Below, piece by piece: positions 7,274-18,169 of a stretch of DNA of 64,000 bases. Source of the stretch: Gammaproteobacteria bacterium. GTDB taxonomy: Bacteria; Pseudomonadota; Gammaproteobacteria; SZUA-152. A program made the position numbers and the translations under genes. The stretch is taken from the NCBI GenBank assembly GCA_021647705.1, contig JAKIUF010000003.1, positions 62,001 through 126,000 of the forward strand, given 5' to 3'. Position 1 is the first letter of the stretch. Each line of letters opens with the position of its first letter. The notes below the pieces were generated by a model. That model was not told where the DNA came from. It worked only from the letters and a program-made list of their open reading frames with translations, and ran no database searches.

Positions 7274-9295
7274 ATGAAAACAGCATCTGATTCAAAATTT
7301 TCCGCAGACACAGGCTTACTGCTATTGGGTGGGACGCTCCTGGTCCTGTTGGCATTGGCCGCGGCAACATTCTTTTATGTTGGGACACAAACTAATTACG
7401 ATAAAGAATACATCAGTTTGGCGGGTGAGCAGCGTGTTCTCTCTCAAAGTATTGTGAAAAATGCTGTGGAATCATCCAGTGCCACGGTATCGGCATTTCG
7501 GCTTTTAAAGCAGGCCCGTAATCAGTTTGAAAATAATCTCAACCTGTTGCGTGAGGGGAATCCTGAAACCGGCTTACCACCTTCTCCAGCAACAGCGCAG
7601 GACAATTTGGCGGCAGTCGAAGCGCTCTGGAAAGTTTTTGGCAAAAATGCTGACACTGTTCTACGTGCCGAAGGCACTATCCGCATGTTGAGCGAATTTG
7701 TTGGAGCGGTGAATGAAACCATGCCGAACTTGTTGGCGCTTTCTGACGAAGTGGTTAGCTTGATGATTGAAACCGGTGCGAACTCCAGTCAGGTTTATAT
7801 CGCCAGCCGCCAGCTTATGCTGGTGCCACGTATTTCAGTTAATGCAAACAAAGTGCTGGCAGGTGGTGCTGGTTCCTCTGCGGCAGCCGAGCGTTTCGGC
7901 CGTGACGCGGCATTGTTTGGCCGAGTGCTGGACGGCATGTTAAAAGGTAATCGTAAAATGAACATACGCCGGGTGTCTGACCCGGATGCGCGTGAGAAAT
8001 TGAAAGAGGTCGCGGAGCAATTTGAAACCGTTCGTGAATTGGTTGGCCGTATTCTTGAACAAACTCCGGCACTGTTTGAAGCGCAAAAAGCATCAAGCGA
8101 TATGGCGACAAAAAGTGAAGCCTTGCTCAACGCGACCACGGAATTACGCAACACCTATACCCGGTTAGGCAATGAACGCTTTGTAAGCAATACGACAGGT
8201 AATCTGTTGAGTGCGGCTGCGTTGTTCATTTTAATCTGGCTGGGCGTTAAAATACAAACAGACACCCGCAAGCGTTTGACGATAACGGCACAACAAAACA
8301 AACAAAATCAGGACGCGATCATGCGACTCCTGGATGAAATTGGCGATCTCGCCAATGGTGATCTCACAACCTCTGCCACTGTGACAGAAGACATCACCGG
8401 CGCTATTGCGGATGCTATCAATTACACCATTGACCAGCTGCGTCGATTGGTATCGACCATTAATGAAACGACGGTGCAGGTATCGTCCGCTGCACAGGAA
8501 ACGCAGGCCACGGCCATGCACCTTGCCGAAGCCAGTGACCATCAGGCGGAACAGATAACTGCTGCGTCTGCTGCTATTAATGAGATGGCCATTTCCATCG
8601 ACACGGTATCCGGTAATGCCACTGAATCTTCTGAAGTGGCAACACGTTCCGTGGATATTGCGAAAAAAGGTGCTGCTGCTGTACAGGACACCATTCGGGG
8701 TATGGACACGATTCGTGAACAAATTCAGGAAACCTCAAAACGTATCAAACGCCTGGGTGAAAGCTCGCAGGAAATTGGTGATATGGTCGAGCTGATCAAC
8801 GATATTGCCGACCAAACCAACATCCTCGCGTTGAATGCGGCTATACAGGCTGCGATGGCCGGTGAGTCGGGTCGTGGTTTTGCGGTGGTTGCCGATGAAG
8901 TGCAACGACTTGCTGAAAAATCCACTGATGCGACGCGACAGATCGAAGCCTTGGTGAAAACCATCCAGTCCGATACCAACGAAGCGGTTGCCTCCATGGA
9001 ACAATCCACTACGCAGGTGGTGGAAGGGGCCAAACTTGCACTCAATGCGGGTGACTCACTGGCAGAAATTGAAGGGGTATCGACACATCTGGCCGACCTG
9101 ACTACATCCATTTCAGATTCTGCACAGCAACAGGCCACGGCTGCTTCCAGTATTTCGGAAAGTATGAATGTCATCCAGGAAGTCACTACGCAGACATCGG
9201 CGGGTACCAATGAAACATCGGCATCCATCGGTAATCTGGCAGACTTATCGAACGAGCTACGCAAATCGGTAGCTGGCTTCAAATTGCCGGATTGA
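7274..9295 (+). CDS. pilJ: twitching motility methyl-accepting chemoreceptor PilJ
   Basis: 673 residues. TM1 is at about 12-37 and TM2 at about 305-323, enclosing a periplasmic PilJ-type sensor ([15 protein letters not shown], then [10 protein letters not shown]). A HAMP and poly-helical region follows, then the signalling hairpin. The tip reads [20 protein letters not shown], with the Gln/Met variants seen in PilJ in place of the usual AAIEAARAGE. ATG at 7274 with AGGAG 9 bases upstream. PilJ senses pilus state and signals through PilI to ChpA; methylation sites would be set by PilK and ChpB encoded downstream. Confidence 0.95.
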   Translation: MKTASDSKFSADTGLLLLGGTLLVLLALAAATFFYVGTQTNYDKEYISLAGEQRVLSQSIVKNAVESSSATVSAFRLLKQARNQFENNLNLLREGNPETGLPPSPATAQDNLAAVEALWKVFGKNADTVLRAEGTIRMLSEFVGAVNETMPNLLALSDEVVSLMIETGANSSQVYIASRQLMLVPRISVNANKVLAGGAGSSAAAERFGRDAALFGRVLDGMLKGNRKMNIRRVSDPDAREKLKEVAEQFETVRELVGRILEQTPALFEAQKASSDMATKSEALLNATTELRNTYTRLGNERFVSNTTGNLLSAAALFILIWLGVKIQTDTRKRLTITAQQNKQNQDAIMRLLDEIGDLANGDLTTSATVTEDITGAIADAINYTIDQLRRLVSTINETTVQVSSAAQETQATAMHLAEASDHQAEQITAASAAINEMAISIDTVSGNATESSEVATRSVDIAKKGAAAVQDTIRGMDTIREQIQETSKRIKRLGESSQEIGDMVELINDIADQTNILALNAAIQAAMAGESGRGFAVVADEVQRLAEKSTDATRQIEALVKTIQSDTNEAVASMEQSTTQVVEGAKLALNAGDSLAEIEGVSTHLADLTTSISDSAQQQATAASSISESMNVIQEVTTQTSAGTNETSASIGNLADLSNELRKSVAGFKLPD

Positions 9296-9344
9296 TTGGT
9301 ATTAGTATTTTGCGATTTATTCAGATTAAACGGTTACGTTTTAT

Positions 9345-10268
9345 ATGAAACCGAATATGGAATATCTACCCGGTTACGAAGAGCTGGTGGTCAAGCGCCT
9401 GCCGCAAATGGAGCCTGCACAGTTCCAGCAATGGGCTGTTTTGCTAAAAAAACGTACAGGCATGCGCTTACCTGATAATCGTATTTCATTTTTAGTCACC
9501 AATCTTGGTATGCGCATGCGCGAGCTGGGCATTAATGATTTCCAGGTCTATTTTGACTATGTGCAAAATGGGCGTGAAGGTGCGATTGAGTGGGATCAAT
9601 TGGTGCATCATCTCACTGTGCATGAAACCCGTTTTTTGCGACAAGAAAGTGTGCTTGCACTGATTTGCGAAAAATACCTGCCCCTCCGATACGATGAATG
9701 TGCGGCTTCACCTGTTACCATCAATGTCTGGAGTGTGGGTTGTTCCACGGGTGAAGAGCCCTATAGTATTGCCATGGCTATTGATGACCATATGCGGCAA
9801 CTTAATCATCAGTATTATTTGGGTGTTACTGCCAGCGATATCAGTCGTAGCGCCTTGGCACATGGACGCAAAGGTATTTATACTCGTCAGCAAATTAAAG
9901 CCATAGAATCAGAATGGCTTAATAATTATTTTACTGTCACCGAAAATGACAAGTTTCAAGTCAATGAAGAGCTGCGAAAGCGTGTTTGCTTCAATCATTT
10001 GAACATTCTTGACATTGGTGCAGCACCCATTGGCAAAATGGATATCATTGTTTGTCAAAACCTGTTGATTTATTTTGACAAAGAGCAACGTATTGATATT
10101 GCCAATACCCTGGCCGACCATTTACAACCTGGCGGCTTGTTAATACTCGGTGTAGGTGAATTATTGAATTGGGAACATCCCGATGTCACACGGTTCACTT
10201 ACGCAAACACCTTGGCCTTCAAACGCCAACAAAACATTCCTGATGGCCACGACGGTCTCGACGCATAG
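9345..10268 (+). CDS. pilK: CheR-type chemoreceptor methyltransferase PilK
   Basis: 307 residues. The CheR N-terminal helical domain covers about 20-85 (QFQQWAVLLKKRTGMRLPDN) and the SAM-dependent domain about 90-295. VWSVGCSTGEEPYSIAMAI at about 126-144 is motif I with the CheR-type TGEEPYS; CQNLLIYFDKEQR lies further on. The enzyme methylates glutamates of PilJ using S-adenosylmethionine. It lies 49 bases after pilJ and 15 bases before chpA. Confidence 0.93.
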   Translation: MKPNMEYLPGYEELVVKRLPQMEPAQFQQWAVLLKKRTGMRLPDNRISFLVTNLGMRMRELGINDFQVYFDYVQNGREGAIEWDQLVHHLTVHETRFLRQESVLALICEKYLPLRYDECAASPVTINVWSVGCSTGEEPYSIAMAIDDHMRQLNHQYYLGVTASDISRSALAHGRKGIYTRQQIKAIESEWLNNYFTVTENDKFQVNEELRKRVCFNHLNILDIGAAPIGKMDIIVCQNLLIYFDKEQRIDIANTLADHLQPGGLLILGVGELLNWEHPDVTRFTYANTLAFKRQQNIPDGHDGLDA

Positions 10269-10283
10269 GCGCGCAAAATCATT

Positions 10284-13200
10284 ATGGGTGAACAACTCGA
10301 TTACACCACACTGACGTGGGTCAAAGATGAAATCCAGGAAAGCCTGAATCAAACACATCAGGCGCTGGAAGCATTTATCGAAGACACCAGTGACACTACG
10401 CAAATCCGTTTTTGTGCAACTTACTTGCACCAGATTTACGGTACTTTGCAGATGGTGGAAATCTACGGCGCAGCATTACTTGCCGAAGAAATGGAAAAAG
10501 TCGCTAATGCGTTGCTCAACGGACAAATCACTCAGCAGCAGGATGCTTTTGAGGTATTGATTCGCGCTACGCTGCAATTGCCCGCTTATCTTGAGCGCCT
10601 GGAAAATGGTCATCCCGATTTACCGGCTGTGTTGACGCCCCTGCTCAATGATATGCGCGCAGCACGAGGCGAGCCGCTGCTCAGTGAAAATGCTTTCTTT
10701 TCGCCTGATTTAGAAATATTGCCACCCGAGAAACGGCTTGTGCCTGGGAAAAACTATCCCGAAATACAAGGTTACGCAAAAAAATTACGGCCCATTTATC
10801 AAATTTCATTGCTGGGTGTACTGCGTGACAAAGACCCGGACGGCAGCCTGAAAAAAATGGCCGCAGTGCTGCGCGAATTACAAAATACCTGTCACTCCAT
10901 TGCTGCTCAGCGCCTTTGGTGGGTTGTGGGGGGAATTATTGAATCGCTCATCGATAAAGGTCTGCAAAACAGCTCTGCACTAAAAATGTTATTGGGTCAG
11001 GTTGATCGGGAAATCCGACGTTTGATCAAAGGCGGTGAATCTGCGATTGAAACCGCTGAATCTTCTGACCTGATTAAAAATTGTCTTTATTACACGGCGA
11101 CGGCCACATCGACAGGCCCACGTGTTAGCACGTTGAAGCAGGTGTTTAATCTCGAACAATTATTGCCTTATAGCGGTTCAATGGAACAGGCTGCGGATGA
11201 GCTCAAGGGCTCAACAGCTGACATTATGGACAGTGTTTCTACTGTGCTTAAAGATGATTTACTGCACGTAAAAGATCAACTGGATATTTTTGTACGCAAT
11301 ACTGACCGTGAAATCAGTGAATTGTCGCCATTGGCCGAAAATCTAGCACGTACTGCTGATACTCTGGCTATGCTCAGCCTGGGTGATTTACGCAGAGTGA
11401 TACAGGGTCAGGTTACGCACCTCCAACAGCTCGTTGAAAATGGTGAAGATCCTGCAGACGCTGATTTAATGGAAGTCGCCAGCGCATTGCTTTATGTCGA
11501 ATCTTCACTGGATCATTTAAAAGAAGCCAAGCAAACACATGCCGAAACTGATGCGCCGGACCTTACTGTTAACGACGATACAGATTCTCCTGAAGTGTTG
11601 TTGCCACCCACTGAACAGGTACAAATAACCAATCTGGTTATCAAAGAAGCCAAATCTGTACTTGCTGATGTTAAGGAAAGTTTTAATACTTTTGCGGTTG
11701 AGCCTAATCAGTTTGATGTTATTGCTGAGGTTCCGGCAAAGCTCGCACAAATTCAGGGCGCACTGGCAGTGATGAATCTTGAACGTGCGGCAAAATTATT
11801 GGGTGCCGCCAATGCTTTTATCCGCGAAGATGTAATTTCTGCGCAGATGTACCCTGATCCTGAAAAATTCGATAATCTTGCCGATGCCATTACCAGCATC
11901 GAATATTATCTGGAAGCTATTGAGGAAGGTCGCGGTCAGCCCGAAGGTGTGTTGGCGGTCGCAGAAATCAGTGTGGAACAACTAGGCCACCCTGTTGAAT
12001 CTGTTTCCGCACTTATTAATGTTGAGGCAGATATTCTGCCAACTGGAAGCAAGCCTTCGGGTTCAGTTAGCAGTTCATCGAGTGAAGCAGAAACTGCTAT
12101 CGCAGTAAGTGATAATCCTAATCAAACACAGGAACTGGTGGCGGACGCATCATTTCCTAATGTCTCTAGCGCTAGCGAGACAACGCAAGAAATTGTTTCT
12201 CCTGGAGAATTTGAGTCGGGAAGCCCATCAGCAACAGAAGCACCGGCCAAAGTCGAAGAATATCAGGAAGAAAATATCGATGAAGAAATTCTCGAGATTT
12301 TTGTGGAAGAGGCCGACGAAGTACTTGGTACCATGACTGATTGTCTGCATGCTTGGCGTGCCAATAACGATGATACAAAGTCATTGGAAACCCTGCGCCG
12401 GTCTTATCATACTATCAAGGGAAGCGGTCGTTTGGCGGGGGCCACGGTCATGGGTGACTTTGCCTGGTCCATTGAAAGCCTGCTCAATCGGGTGCTGGAC
12501 AATAAAGTTGCGCTTAACCCTGGCATATTTACCTTGCTGGACAAGGCAGAAACAGTTATTCGTGGATTGCTGGCGCATCTGAAAAAAGAAACTGATGTCC
12601 GTCCGCCCGTTAAGGCTCTGGCCGCACAAGCTGATGCGATGAGCAGTGGGAGTGAGTTCAATGTTAACGACATTGTCTCCGTGGCTATACCTGCGACAGC
12701 GAGCACTGTGGTCGATATTGATGTACCACCGAGTGAAGTTGAAACGATCCCACTTGTCCAGGATGAAGAGCTGTCACCGCTTGATCAGGATGTTGTCTCT
12801 GATGACGGTTTGTTGGCAACCCTGGATCTTTCTTCCGTAGATGAAAACCCATCACTCGATGTTTCTTTTTCCCCCGAAGAAGATGCTGTCATTTCCGAAG
12901 AAATGTTTGCGACTGATGATGCACTTTCGTTGGAGAGTTCTATCAGCGAGTTGGAAGATATCGCGCTTGAGCTCACACCTTCAGCAGAACTGGATGAAGT
13001 TTTTACCGAAGAGCCTGAAGTTGCCCCAGCGCGTGAATCGGCTCTTGTCGAAGTTTTTCAGAAAGAAACGGCAACACACATTAGTACCATTCGGGAATTT
13101 CTGTCCGATGCTGGTGGCAATGAAGCTGTAGTGGATGATGATTTGCACCGTGCTTTGCATACTCTGCATGGCAGTGCGCGCATGGCTGATGTCATATCTA

Positions 13201-16200
13201 TTTCTGAACTCAGCGAACCTATGGATCGATTGATTCGGGCGATGCATGAACGAGCACTTCCTCTGGATAGTGCCGGACAAAACCTACTCCGCCAGATTGC
13301 CGACACCATCGAAATTATTGCGGCTGTTTTTGCTGACGCGACGTTTAGTGCACCGGATCAATCTGATTTATTGAGTCAGATCGCTGCTTTGCATGAAACT
13401 GTTTTGGCTACTCCAGCACCCGAAACACCGAATCTGGATAATTTTGTTACAGCGGCAGCAGCGCTTAACGATACTGATGATGAAGATGCCGAGCTCATTG
13501 CTATTTTCACCGAAGAGGCTGATGAAATTCTGGCCAGTATCGATGGCTTGATGCAGCAATGGGCTTCCTCCGATGATAGTGATCATGTTGTGCTCACAGA
13601 ATTACAACGTGCGCTACATACTCTGAAAGGGGGTGCGCGGCTGGCCAATATTTTTGCCATTGGTGATTTAGCACATGATCTGGAATTTGCGCTGGAAAAT
13701 ATCACTGAGCGCCATTTGCCTGCGACAGAACAATTACCGGAATTAGTGCAACAGGGTCTTGACTGGTTAGTGCTTGCTATTCAACAGGTGCGCAATGGCG
13801 ATATACCGGAAGATGCCAGCGAGTTACGCGCACAAATTACCCGCCTCGCAACGACAGTGGAGACTGAAGAAAGCAAATCAATTCAAGAAAGCAATGATCC
13901 CCTTGTCATTGATGAGCCTGTGGTTGATACGTCTGATGTTGTTGAAGAAGCCATTGTCAATGAGGTGAGTGATGGTGACTTATTGCCTGAAGAAAAAGGT
14001 GTTGATGAATTAATTATTTCTACCGATGACGCAGTCCCGGAAGAGTTGCCGGAAAGCGCCTTTGAAGAGTTGCTTGATGAAGTTGCTGATTTAAACATTG
14101 TCAATACTGAACCGGAAATGGTTTCTGTAGCAGTTGATGTGGATTACGATCCGGATCTGCTTGAAGTGTTCCTTGAAGAGGCTGATGAACTACAGGAAAG
14201 CACGGAAAATACTTTGCAGAAATGGGCCACTCAACACGATCAGCTTGATCATGTTGCCGAGTTACAACGTTTGTTGCACACCCTCAAAGGTGGTGCTCGC
14301 ATGGCCAACGTACTGGCGGTGGGTGATCTCGCTCATGCGATGGAATCCCTGCTGGAACGTATTGCCGATAGGCGTATTGAGCCTTTGCCCGCACATATTG
14401 ATGTGATTCAATCCTGTCATGATTGGTTGATTACGGGGTTGGAAGCCGCGCGTAAATTACAACCTGCTTCCGCGCCCGCCGATTTGCTCGCGCAGCTTGA
14501 TGCTGCCATTAATGGTAAGCCTTTTGACAGCTCTGCTATTACTGAAGTATCTCCAGTTGTTGAAACAAAAATTAAAACAGAAATAATAGAAGCGGATTTA
14601 TCTGAATCTCCCGCAATTGCTGTGGAAGAAATGGAAGAGCTGACTGAAAATATTTCACTTGATCAGGTTGGCAAGACCGAAGTCACGAAAAAAACAGCCA
14701 CAAGTGATGAGCAGGTGCGTGTACGAGCAGACCTGCTGAACAATTTGGTGAATTATTCAGGTGAAATCAATATTTATAATTCCCGTATTACCCAACAACT
14801 AGGGGCTTCTCGCTTTAACCTTGCAGAATTGGATCAGACCGTGCTGCGTTTACGGGAGCAATTGCGCAAATTTGAAATTGAAACCGAAACTCAGATCATG
14901 TACCGGCATGAAACCAGCTCTACTGATACGGAAGATTTTGACCCGCTGGAAATGGATCGTTTTTCCACCATGCAACAGCTTTCCCGGGGTATGGTGGAAA
15001 GCCTTGGGGATTTAACCAGCATTCAGACGCTACTGGACAATTTATCCAGCGAAACCGATGTGTTGTTGCTGCAACAACAACGTGTCACTAGTGAGTTGCA
15101 AGAAGGCTTGATGCGCACCCGCATGATTTCTTTCTCCAGTGTGTTGCCGCGTTTGCGTCGTATCATGCGCCAAACGTGTAAAGAAATTGGTAAAGATGCG
15201 GATTTGCTGGTGACGGGCGGTGAAGGAGAGATTGACCGCACCCAGCTCAATCGTATCGTACCCGCATTGGAGCATATTCTGCGTAACGCCATTAGCCACG
15301 GCTTGGAAATGCCGAATGATCGAGCTAAGGCGGGTAAGTCCACCAAAGGTAGTGTGCATATTGCCTTTACGCATGAAGGCTCCGAAGTCGTGCTGGCTAT
15401 TTCGGATGATGGTGCTGGCATTAATCTTGAAGCATTGCGCAAAAAAGCGATTGAAAAAGGCCGTATGTTGGCCGATGCCAATTTAAGCGAGTCTGAAATC
15501 ATGAAGTTCATTCTCGAACCCGGTTTCAGCACCGCCGAAGAAGTCACCCAGGTTTCCGGCCGTGGTGTTGGCTTGGACGTGGTCAATACTGAAGTCAAAC
15601 AGTTAGGCGGTACTTTACATATTAACTCTGAGGCGGGCAAAAGCACTACGTTTACCCTGCGCCTGCCGCTTACTGTATTGGTCAATCAGGCTTTGATGGT
15701 GCAAGTGGCCGATGCAACTTATGCCATTCAATTGCCTAATATTGAACATGTGGTGCGTGTTGGCAGCGACGAACTGGTGCCATTGATTGCTAATGAAAAA
15801 ACGCACTTTGAATATGCCGGGCAACGATACCAGTATCTAAATCTTGGTACGGTATTGCAGGGTACAACACCACAGCTACCCGCTAAACGCCAACGAGTTC
15901 CGTTAATGCTGATTCGTGTCGCCGAGCATCGTATTGCGCTGCATGTAGACAGTCTGCTGGGGCGGCAGGAAATTGTTATTAAATCTGTGGGGCCACAGTT
16001 GAGCACTGTTGGTGTGTTGTCTGGTGCGACTATTTTGCCCGATGGACAAGTCGCATTGATTCTTGATATAGGGAATCTGGTGCGTTCTGCTCTGGCACAA
16101 CAACATGGCCAAGCTGTGCCGTTAATGCCAAGTATCGAAGAAGCGGCAGCAGCAGAAAAACAAATGCCGACAGTAATGATTGTTGATGATTCCATTACTG

Positions 16201-16538
16201 TGCGCAAAGTTACTGAGCGTTTGTTGAAACGCTATAACTACAACATCATTACTGCCAAAGATGGTGTTGATGCGCTCACGGTGATGCTGGAGCAAACTCC
16301 CGACATCATGTTGCTGGATGTTGAAATGCCACGTATGGATGGTTATGAACTTGCTACCACCATGCGTAATGATGAGCGCCTAAAAACAATACCCATTATC
16401 ATGATCACCTCTCGTACTGGCGACAAACATCGTCAGCGTGCCTTTAATATCGGTGTTAACCAATACATGGGCAAGCCGTATCAGGAGCAGGAACTCATCG
16501 AAAATATTCGAATGCTTATTGACGTTAAGCAGCATTAA
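10284..16538 (+). CDS. chpA: hybrid CheA-type histidine kinase ChpA (PilL) with multiple Hpt domains and receiver
   Basis: 2084 residues. The first ~480 are helical, FimL/Hpt-like, with no canonical phospho-His. Four canonical Hpt sites follow: HTIKGSGR (His709), HTLHGSAR (His959), HTLKGGAR (His1112) and HTLKGGAR (His1332), separated by acidic linkers. Next come the CheA dimerisation domain (from ~1475), the ATPase with N-box HILRNAISHGLE and G-box SDDGAGINLEAL, STAEEVTQVSGRGVGLDVV, a CheW-like P5, and a C-terminal receiver with IVDDS and LLDVEMPRMDG (Asp2012). Pseudomonas ChpA is ~2470 residues with eight phosphotransfer modules, so this form is shorter. It phosphorylates PilG and PilH. ATG at 10284. 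Confidence 0.95.
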   Translation: MGEQLDYTTLTWVKDEIQESLNQTHQALEAFIEDTSDTTQIRFCATYLHQIYGTLQMVEIYGAALLAEEMEKVANALLNGQITQQQDAFEVLIRATLQLPAYLERLENGHPDLPAVLTPLLNDMRAARGEPLLSENAFFSPDLEILPPEKRLVPGKNYPEIQGYAKKLRPIYQISLLGVLRDKDPDGSLKKMAAVLRELQNTCHSIAAQRLWWVVGGIIESLIDKGLQNSSALKMLLGQVDREIRRLIKGGESAIETAESSDLIKNCLYYTATATSTGPRVSTLKQVFNLEQLLPYSGSMEQAADELKGSTADIMDSVSTVLKDDLLHVKDQLDIFVRNTDREISELSPLAENLARTADTLAMLSLGDLRRVIQGQVTHLQQLVENGEDPADADLMEVASALLYVESSLDHLKEAKQTHAETDAPDLTVNDDTDSPEVLLPPTEQVQITNLVIKEAKSVLADVKESFNTFAVEPNQFDVIAEVPAKLAQIQGALAVMNLERAAKLLGAANAFIREDVISAQMYPDPEKFDNLADAITSIEYYLEAIEEGRGQPEGVLAVAEISVEQLGHPVESVSALINVEADILPTGSKPSGSVSSSSSEAETAIAVSDNPNQTQELVADASFPNVSSASETTQEIVSPGEFESGSPSATEAPAKVEEYQEENIDEEILEIFVEEADEVLGTMTDCLHAWRANNDDTKSLETLRRSYHTIKGSGRLAGATVMGDFAWSIESLLNRVLDNKVALNPGIFTLLDKAETVIRGLLAHLKKETDVRPPVKALAAQADAMSSGSEFNVNDIVSVAIPATASTVVDIDVPPSEVETIPLVQDEELSPLDQDVVSDDGLLATLDLSSVDENPSLDVSFSPEEDAVISEEMFATDDALSLESSISELEDIALELTPSAELDEVFTEEPEVAPARESALVEVFQKETATHISTIREFLSDAGGNEAVVDDDLHRALHTLHGSARMADVISISELSEPMDRLIRAMHERALPLDSAGQNLLRQIADTIEIIAAVFADATFSAPDQSDLLSQIAALHETVLATPAPETPNLDNFVTAAAALNDTDDEDAELIAIFTEEADEILASIDGLMQQWASSDDSDHVVLTELQRALHTLKGGARLANIFAIGDLAHDLEFALENITERHLPATEQLPELVQQGLDWLVLAIQQVRNGDIPEDASELRAQITRLATTVETEESKSIQESNDPLVIDEPVVDTSDVVEEAIVNEVSDGDLLPEEKGVDELIISTDDAVPEELPESAFEELLDEVADLNIVNTEPEMVSVAVDVDYDPDLLEVFLEEADELQESTENTLQKWATQHDQLDHVAELQRLLHTLKGGARMANVLAVGDLAHAMESLLERIADRRIEPLPAHIDVIQSCHDWLITGLEAARKLQPASAPADLLAQLDAAINGKPFDSSAITEVSPVVETKIKTEIIEADLSESPAIAVEEMEELTENISLDQVGKTEVTKKTATSDEQVRVRADLLNNLVNYSGEINIYNSRITQQLGASRFNLAELDQTVLRLREQLRKFEIETETQIMYRHETSSTDTEDFDPLEMDRFSTMQQLSRGMVESLGDLTSIQTLLDNLSSETDVLLLQQQRVTSELQEGLMRTRMISFSSVLPRLRRIMRQTCKEIGKDADLLVTGGEGEIDRTQLNRIVPALEHILRNAISHGLEMPNDRAKAGKSTKGSVHIAFTHEGSEVVLAISDDGAGINLEALRKKAIEKGRMLADANLSESEIMKFILEPGFSTAEEVTQVSGRGVGLDVVNTEVKQLGGTLHINSEAGKSTTFTLRLPLTVLVNQALMVQVADATYAIQLPNIEHVVRVGSDELVPLIANEKTHFEYAGQRYQYLNLGTVLQGTTPQLPAKRQRVPLMLIRVAEHRIALHVDSLLGRQEIVIKSVGPQLSTVGVLSGATILPDGQVALILDIGNLVRSALAQQHGQAVPLMPSIEEAAAAEKQMPTVMIVDDSITVRKVTERLLKRYNYNIITAKDGVDALTVMLEQTPDIMLLDVEMPRMDGYELATTMRNDERLKTIPIIMITSRTGDKHRQRAFNIGVNQYMGKPYQEQELIENIRMLIDVKQH

Positions 16539-16550
16539 GGCTTTATTTCA

Positions 16551-17642
16551 ATGTCTGATGCCATAAATCATCCAGCCACCCGGGTTGCGATTCTTGCCAC
16601 CTCGGAAAAAACACAGCAACGGCTTGCATCGTTGTTGAAAGATGCGGGCTTGAATGTTGTCGCGCATGAATTGCCGGGCGATGGGTTTTTGGCTCAATTG
16701 GAAAATGCATCACCGGATGTATTACTGGTCGATTTGAGTGAAGAAAATGGTGCCGAAACCGATGTCATAGACACCTTGCTCGACTACGATGCACTGCCCA
16801 TTTTCTTTAATGACAGCAGTCCTGCGGGTGGTGGTGCCAATGCGCTGTGGGCCAAAAAACTCGCACGTAAATTATCAGATATCGCCACACGTCACGAACC
16901 TGTGATTGAACCTGTTGGAAAGCCGGATGTAACAGAAACAACACCGGATACCTTGCTAGTACATAAATCGATAGCCATTATCGATGTAATGGATGCTAAA
17001 GCAGTGAGCATTGATCCGGTTAGCGAAGCAGTAATCGTTCCTGATGCAGTGATTCCCATTGAAAAACCTAAGGACGCGGCTGCCAACATTTGGGTGCTCG
17101 GCGCTTCGTTAGGTGGGCCACAGGCAGTACGTCAGTTTCTTGCAGCGGTTGAAGAAGATTTACCTGTCGCATTTATTCTGGCTCAGCATATTGGTGCTAA
17201 TCATATCTCCTTGTTGGCAGAGCAGCTCAATCGTGTCACACCTTTCGTTGTTTTGGCTGGTCGGGCCGGACACCTGATTCGACATCATGAAGTCATTCTT
17301 ACTCCGGCTGATAAAGATATAAAAATTACTGAAGATGGTTATTTTTCTCTCATGCCTGCGATGGAAAATGCTATTTATTCTCCCAGCATTGACAACGTTA
17401 TGAGTGCGGTGGCCAATCACTATGGCAACATGGCGGGCACCATTGTGTTTAGTGGGATGGGTGATGATGGTGCTCGTGGCTGTGAGGCGATGGCACGACA
17501 AGGTGGTATCGTCTGGGCACAGGATGTCGATAGCTGCGTGATCAGTAGCATGCCAGACCAGGCACGCAAAACTAATACGGTAACTTTTAGTGCTAATCCA
17601 CAAGCCCTGGCGGAAAGACTTTATCAGTATTACCGTGATTAG
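16551..17642 (+). CDS. chpB: CheB-type protein-glutamate methylesterase ChpB with degenerate N-terminal receiver
   Basis: 363 residues. The C-terminal half is a CheB methylesterase with the catalytic triad visible: Ser186 in LGASLGGPQAV, His213 in LAQHIGAN and Asp306 in GMGDDGARG. The N-terminal ~110 residues resemble a receiver (RVAILATSEKTQQRLASLL, DVLLVDLSEENG) but lack the acidic pair at the end of the first strand, so normal phosphorylation is unlikely. The enzyme removes methyl groups from PilJ and opposes PilK. ATG at 16551, 12 bases after chpA. Confidence 0.92.
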   Translation: MSDAINHPATRVAILATSEKTQQRLASLLKDAGLNVVAHELPGDGFLAQLENASPDVLLVDLSEENGAETDVIDTLLDYDALPIFFNDSSPAGGGANALWAKKLARKLSDIATRHEPVIEPVGKPDVTETTPDTLLVHKSIAIIDVMDAKAVSIDPVSEAVIVPDAVIPIEKPKDAAANIWVLGASLGGPQAVRQFLAAVEEDLPVAFILAQHIGANHISLLAEQLNRVTPFVVLAGRAGHLIRHHEVILTPADKDIKITEDGYFSLMPAMENAIYSPSIDNVMSAVANHYGNMAGTIVFSGMGDDGARGCEAMARQGGIVWAQDVDSCVISSMPDQARKTNTVTFSANPQALAERLYQYYRD

Positions 17643-17678
17643 CCGGTTCAAACTTTTTAGCGACCAGAGAATGAGAGC

Positions 17679-18158
17679 ATGACGCAGACAAATGAAAAAA
17701 GCAGTGTTATTCGTGCCCAGCTGATTCCGCTTTCGAATATGACCATAGTATTACCGAATACCTGCATTGCTGAAGTTATCAGCCTGGGTGAATTGAATCC
17801 GGTAAAGAAGACACCCAGATGGTTTTTGGGCATGATGAATTGGCGTGGTGTGCGCATTCCGGTCATTTCCTTTGAAGCCGCTAATGATATTGCTAGCAAT
17901 ATGCCAATGCATAATGTGCGTGCCACAATACTCAACGGTATTAACGGCAATGATGAATTGCCTTTTTACGGTATGGTGTCACAGGGTATTCCTAAGCTCA
18001 TAAGGCTGGATAAATCCGCCATTAGTGTGATTGAAGCACCTGAACAGAAACTTCCGCTGGCCAACGAGCAAGCTCAACTTGCTGATGTCACTGTGGTCAT
18101 TCCTGATCTCAATAAAGTTGAGACATTACTGGTAACAGAGATCAGAAAAATAAAATAA
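17679..18158 (+). CDS. chpC: CheW-like protein ChpC
   Basis: 159 residues with a single CheW-like domain. RAQLIPLSNMTIVLPNTCIA, then LGMMNWRGVRIPVISFEA and YGMVSQGIPKLIRLD match ChpC of the Pil-Chp system, an alternative adaptor that may feed further receptors into ChpA. ATG at 17679, 36 bases after chpB. It is the last gene of the operon; the region downstream carries a dispersed repeat rather than chpD/chpE. Confidence 0.88.
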   Translation: MTQTNEKSSVIRAQLIPLSNMTIVLPNTCIAEVISLGELNPVKKTPRWFLGMMNWRGVRIPVISFEAANDIASNMPMHNVRATILNGINGNDELPFYGMVSQGIPKLIRLDKSAISVIEAPEQKLPLANEQAQLADVTVVIPDLNKVETLLVTEIRKIK

Positions 18159-18169
18159 TATTTCGTTAT

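Noticed and set aside
10284-16538. Long open frames on the minus strand inside chpA and in many other genes
   Set aside because: They are shadows of codon bias in the real gene, with no ribosome binding sites or recognisable domains.
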